A stretch of 64,000 nt of DNA from assembly GCF_949628215.1 (NCBI RefSeq), contig NC_134288.1:2356001-2420000 (forward strand), in the 5' to 3' direction. The notes below the pieces were generated by a model, which worked only from the letters and a program-made list of their open reading frames with translations, searched no databases and was not told the origin of the DNA. Below, in pieces: positions 59,538-64,000 of the stretch (within the stretch, counting starts at the first letter, position 1; the number at the start of each line of letters is the position of its first letter). A program made the translations under genes and the position numbers. Source of the stretch: Phalacrocorax aristotelis (taxonomy: Eukaryota; Chordata; Aves; Suliformes; Phalacrocoracidae).

Positions 59538-59944
59538 ACGGGCTGGAGGAAGGGGCCATCGGCGACCTCACCGCATCCAGCCCCAAAGCGGTAGGAAGTG
59601 AGAGCCGAAGCGAGCAGCAGAGACGAGGGCGGGGGAGGCTGACTGGGAAGGGGGCAGAGAGGTGCCTGGGCTGAAGGGGAGCCTGAGGAAAGGGCAGGGG
59701 AGGGGTTTCCCTCGGCCTCTGTTTGCCTTCTGCGTTGTTTCTCAAGACGTGAATCGGGAATTGGATGTTGACTGCTGTGGGCCAACAATCCAATTCAGTG
59801 CAGTCGCCTGACTCGAGGCTGCTTTGCCCGTGACAGGGAAGAGGTCTAAAAAGGAAAAGGGGGAAAGCTGAGCTAAGAAGGAGCCTCTCTGCTGTGGCCG
59901 TTCCTTGCATCTCTTCCCGCTTGTCGAGGATGCCTGCTTTGCTT

Positions 59945-60028
59945 CACAGAATCGCAGAGGAGTTGAGGTGGGAAGGGCCCTGTGGAGATGACCTCTCAAA
60001 GCGCGCTCAGCAAGAGCGGGTGGCCCAC
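59945..60028 (-). mobile_element. CR1 LINE 3'-end fragment, copy 9
   Basis: CR1 tail remnant as in the other units. Confidence 0.6.
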
Positions 60029-60067
60029 AGGCCTGTCCCATGGTCCGGTGGGCGGCAGCCGGGCGGC

Positions 60068-60173
60068 GGCACGGCAACGCAGCGATGTGACAACGCTGCA
60101 ACGTGACAACGGTGTGATGCGACAATGCCCCGTGGCTCTATATAGCCGCTCGCTGGGAGCCTCTGGAGCGAGC
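60068..60173 (+). promoter_or_regulatory. Core promoter of FSIP2-like copy 9
   Basis: TATATAG at 60139-60145, with the common CAACGG form upstream. Confidence 0.65.
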
Positions 60174-60482
60174 GGAGTCAGCGCAGGGTCGCAGCTCCAC
60201 GAGAGCTCTTGGAAGGAGCCGCGGAGCGCCGTCTCACTGCTGGCGTCCGAAAGGCAGACGCACTGCCGAGTGCACTGGGAGAGAGGAGAGAGGTGAGCAG
60301 CGGGGCCGACGGAGAGGGCTCAGCCGGGGAGCCCCGGGTGTGGCAGGGTTGCTCTGGGGCCTTGGCACATGCCCTTTCTTGCAAGTGCCATGCAGGAGGC
60401 TTCTTGAGCTGGCACCTGAGTGTCTCTGTCTTCCTAGCTCGGGCACAGGAGACGGCACCTGGGAGAAGGAGCTACTGGGCTG

Positions 60483-63482
60483 ATGGATCCGAGGCTGCTG
60501 GACCTCCCCCTCGGGGTCAAAATCCCTGTGTTGCCCGGCTCCAAGCCTGTCTTCTGCAGGGCAAAGCTGGGGGAAAAGGTAAACGAAGCAGAAAGGGGTA
60601 GAAAAGCTCTCTTCTTTTACGGGGTCCCCGTCATTCAGAGAAGGGGCGGCCTTGTGCCCACCTGCTCTACAGCGGGAGCTGCAGCCCTTCAGTCGCACAG
60701 GGCTGGGGAGGCGCGGGGAGCGCGTGGCTCCATGGTGCCAAGAGGAAGGAGGACTTGCCCCATAGCGGTGCTCCAGGCTGGCCAGAGCTGGATGGAGAGG
60801 AGTCTTCCAGCTACCTTTAGCTTTGCACAAGCACAGCTTGGCACCTCTGGGGAGCAGCGCAATCCTGTTTTGCAACAAGGGTGAATTGCCTGAGGAAAAG
60901 GCATGGCTGTAGGCAACATTGCAGCTCAGCTCCTTACAGGTGCAGCACGGGGTGCACCCCTCTCACCCCCGCAGTAAACAGCTCCTTGTCTGCCTCCAGC
61001 ACCGGTAGAGATAGCCACCGGACGGGGGGGTGTAGGCAGAGGCCGCCTTCTCCGCTGGAGAGTCTCTGATGTAGCGAGAGCTCTCCTCTGGGTGGGAAGC
61101 AAGCCAGGGACTAGCCTGTACCTCGGAGCTTTGGAAATGCCAGCCTGTGTGTGTGAGGAGCTCGGAAGCATGTTCGTCTCCGCTGCTCTCTCCTGACCTG
61201 GAGTTCATCCTCTGGAACATCTCCCTTACAGCTTCAGCGGCCCTCATGCTATTTTGACCTGGGAGATCCCTACGGTCGCCGACTGCCCACAGAGTACAAC
61301 AGCCTGCACGACCCCCATCTCCGGGCCTACCACAAACGCCAAGACAACCTGCAGAGGCTGAAGAGAGGGGGTTTCGTCACCAGCGATGGCAAGGTGCGTT
61401 TGGCCGATAGTCGTCGGGCCGATAAAAACGGTTCCCTCCGAGCGGGGTTCCCCGAGCGCAGAGGGAGCACGTGCAGAGGAGCAGCCCCCCTCCCGCTGGG
61501 TTTGGGCTGTTTCGGGGAAGGCAGCCTGCTGCCAGTAGCTGGCTTGACAGCGTTCGGGCGATTTCTGCCCTCGTCTCTCCGTAGGTGGTTTGCACTCTGA
61601 AGGAGTTCAACGAGTACAGGCAGTATCTGACCGGACTCAAGCTGGAGGCAGAGTACGTGTTCAGGCGAGAGGAGGTAGGCAAAGCGCAGTGTTGGCGGAC
61701 GCCTGTCAGCGGCACGGTGCCGAGGGCTGGGGCTTGGCTCGCGGCATCTCGGGGGGGGCGCTCAGTGCAGAAGAGACGAGGGCTGTGCTCGTGGGCCAGG
61801 CGTGGTGCCGGGGAAAGGACTAGCCGGCTCGGAGCTGAGCCAGCGCAGGGTGCTGGGGTGGGCATGGGCAGGAAGGTCATGTGCGAGCCCGCGTTGTCCT
61901 GAGGGAACCCTTCTCTTGTGCCCTCGCCGCGTGGCTGAAGCAGAGCGCTGGCCTGGGCCCGCGTGAAGCCTCAGCACGCAGGGGCGGGAGCGCTTGTCTG
62001 GGCAACGGCGAGCCACAACGCGGTGTCACCTTGCAGGAAAGGCTTCGGCAACGCCTGGCCACGTTAAGGGATGCCCACAAACCGCTGGGGACAATCGACG
62101 CTTCGTGCCTGCTGGAGCAGCTGCGGCAGCCTCAAAGACCACCTTGCCCACCTCCACCCGCGAGCAGAAAGATCTCCCTGAAATCGGGGCGCTGCAGGAG
62201 GCTGAAAGCAGCTTTGGATGAAGGCCAAACCTGCTCCCAACCTGAGCTGGGACAGGAAGGTGCTGAGCTGCCCAGGAGGGTCAGTAGCGGTGCTGACTCC
62301 GGCAAGCAGCCAGACCGCGCTGCAGACAGCGTGTCCAGAGCTGCGTCTCAACAACAAGCCGCAACAGAAGCCCAGAAGCTTGAAGAGGTGGCTGAGGCTG
62401 TGGTGTGGGAAGTGTTGCAGAGGGTGAAGGCTCCTCGGGCTCAGGCTGCCTGCGTTTTAAGGAGGGCTGCCCAGGGGATCAGGGGAAGCTTGTGTGGCAG
62501 CGCCGGAGGAGCAGAGCCTTTGGAGACTTCTCCTTCACTTTGCCAGCAGGAAATCGGACGGGTGGCCAAAGAGCTCGTAGCGACCGTGCTGGAGAGCTTG
62601 GCAAAGGCTTTGACATCCAGCATGGCCACAGCGTGTGAGCCAGGGCCGGCAGGCAGGCGGAAGGAGCGACCTGTTGCCGGAGGAGCCACCCGAGCCGAGG
62701 AAGAGAAATCGGGGCAAGCTGAAACAGCAGCTTCCGATGGAGCGTCTGCAGAGGCTTCCCTGGACAAACTCATCAGAGAAGTTGTTGACGGCGTTTGCTG
62801 CACCTTGGAATCCTTTGCAACTTCTCAGGTTGAACGAGACCCTAGCTGCAAATATTCCAACAGCCTGGAGCTTCCTGGGAGAAATCTCTCCAAGAGACAG
62901 GCGCAGCCATCCCAGGCGCCTTTCTCAAGGCAGGCTGTGGAACAAGCACAGGGACTCCCCAGAGCATCTCAACAGCAGAGCCTGGAAGCAAGCAAGGGAC
63001 CAAAGTCGCTTGCCTTGCAGCCACTGCCAAACAGAGTCGCTGCTGATGCCTCGCAACTCAGTGGCACGACTGCCGGGGAGAGCATCCAAAATGCCTCCTC
63101 CGGAGTTCAGCAGCACCACGCCGAACGGGCTGGGTATGCCACAACTGTTGTCCCTGAGGTTCTTGCAACGGCGCCGAAGTTCGAGCGAGAACTGACGCCG
63201 AAGCCGACAGCCTTAGCCAACACTTTGGCTATAAGGACCATGGCAAGCCGCATCATCGACTCTGTTTTAGAGCGGAGCTGTCAACCCGGGCCTGCCCTGA
63301 GTCCCAGACTGAATTTTGGAAGGTGCGTCGCAAAGCTGCCTGCACCATCAGATGGAAAGGAGAGCTATCCCGCTGAGGACGTCCTCCCCTCCGTGTGCCC
63401 ACACTTCTCCGGACAGCCCGTCGTCCGGCGGGTGCGAAGCCCCCTGCCCGGGCAGGAGCACAGCGCAGAGCAGTGCGCGTAA
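60483..63482 (+). CDS. FSIP2-like: FSIP2-like protein, copy 9 (597 aa, intact)
   Basis: Exons are 60483-60578, 61232-61393, 61585-61674 and 62037-63482. The gene is complete although its unit is cut by the window end. It has no amino-acid difference from copy 8 that I can see, which suggests these two neighbours are the product of the most recent duplication or conversion. Confidence 0.86.
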
Positions 63483-63642
63483 AGCTTGTGCAAGGCGAGC
63501 CCCAGCAGCCCGTGTCAGAAAGGAGGGTGTTAGCTGGCAGGCTTGTGGACACTGTCCTGAGGAGGTGTGTGGCAGGAGAGGTGCAGAGCCCCTGGGCAGC
63601 TCCACCAGGCAGCACACACAGACCTTACGCCCTTGTGCTCGC

Positions 63643-63648
63643 AATAAA
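63643..63648 (+). terminator. Polyadenylation signal AATAAA, copy 9
   Basis: AATAAA 161 bases after the stop codon. Confidence 0.75.
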
Positions 63649-64000
63649 GAGCTCACTCCCAAGTGCTTGCTTGTGCCTACCTACGTTCAAGCCAGCCCAG
63701 GCTGTGTCTGGGCATTTTCCCTGCGGCAATCTCCCTCGTCTTTTTCCCTCCTGCGGCCTCCGTCACGCTAAGACCCGATTTTAGAGGGAATCTTAACCAC
63801 GGAGGCGAGAAGTAGCCAGCATTTTTGTCTTGTTTAGCAAGCTTTGCTGCCAGGCTAGCGGAGGGGACGGGTCCGGTTCTAGGAGGCCTGGCTTTCACCT
63901 TCTGTGAGGGACAATGTTGGCCTTCGCCTTGAGATCCTTTTTGCAGGGCCCTTTCTCCTCAGGCCAAGCTCCCCCATAAGCTCTGCACAGATAGGTGCTG

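Larger units (their letters stand above)
59414..64000 (+). repeat. Tandem unit, copy 9 (partial, 4587 bp, cut by window end)
   Basis: The unit is cut by the window edge at unit position 4587, about 350 bases after the polyadenylation signal. The array therefore continues to the right, and it also continues to the left of base 1. Confidence 0.98.

Noticed and set aside
1-64000. CRISPR array, bacterial operon or phage
   Set aside because: The repeat unit is 7.4 kb with split genes, TATA boxes and polyA signals. No prokaryotic genes, spacers or ribosome binding sites are seen.
1-64000. The array as a pure assembly duplication
   Set aside because: Each unit has its own scattered single-base variants and small length differences, and these agree with a real, homogenising array. 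The exact copy number still cannot be trusted from one window.

Overview
The window is one uninterrupted head-to-tail tandem array. A unit of about 7.43 kb repeats eight full times plus a partial ninth, starting (arbitrary phase) at 1, 7428, 14854, 22281, 29708, 37133, 44560, 51987 and 59414. Unit lengths are 7427, 7426, 7427, 7427, 7425, 7427, 7427 and 7427, and copies differ by only scattered single bases. Nothing prokaryotic is present: the genes are split by GT-AG introns, and there are TATA boxes, AATAAA signals and bird-type repeats (a CR1 LINE tail and an LTR of a family I know from bird genomes). Together with high GC this points to a bird, plausibly a microchromosome or sex-chromosome ampliconic region. 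The chromosome cannot be told from the sequence.

Each unit holds, in order: (a) an upstream region with an inverted-CCAAT hairpin and a CR1 fragment; (b) a compact promoter with TATATAG; (c) a five-exon gene on the + strand whose first three coding exons clearly match the N-terminus of fibrous sheath-interacting protein 2 (FSIP2, a sperm-tail protein), followed by a long last exon and an AATAAA signal; (d) about 1.2 kb without a supportable gene; (e) exon-like remnants of a second, unidentified gene; (f) a 489-bp solo LTR inserted at the 3' edge of one of those exons; (g) the last remnants of that gene, running into the next unit.

The FSIP2-like product is predicted at 597 aa, against roughly 6,900 aa for mammalian FSIP2 as I recall it. 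The unique last exon encodes four short helices that fit the AKAP consensus for binding PKA regulatory subunits and related dimerisation-docking domains. Eight copies are intact across the whole coding frame. Copy 2 has a one-base deletion that removes the fourth helix and the C-terminus.

My reading is a recently amplified and homogenised, probably testis-expressed, FSIP2-derived gene array in a bird, with each copy carrying its own promoter. Testis expression and AKAP-like function are inferences. The LTR and second-gene remnants are in every full unit, so they predate the amplification.
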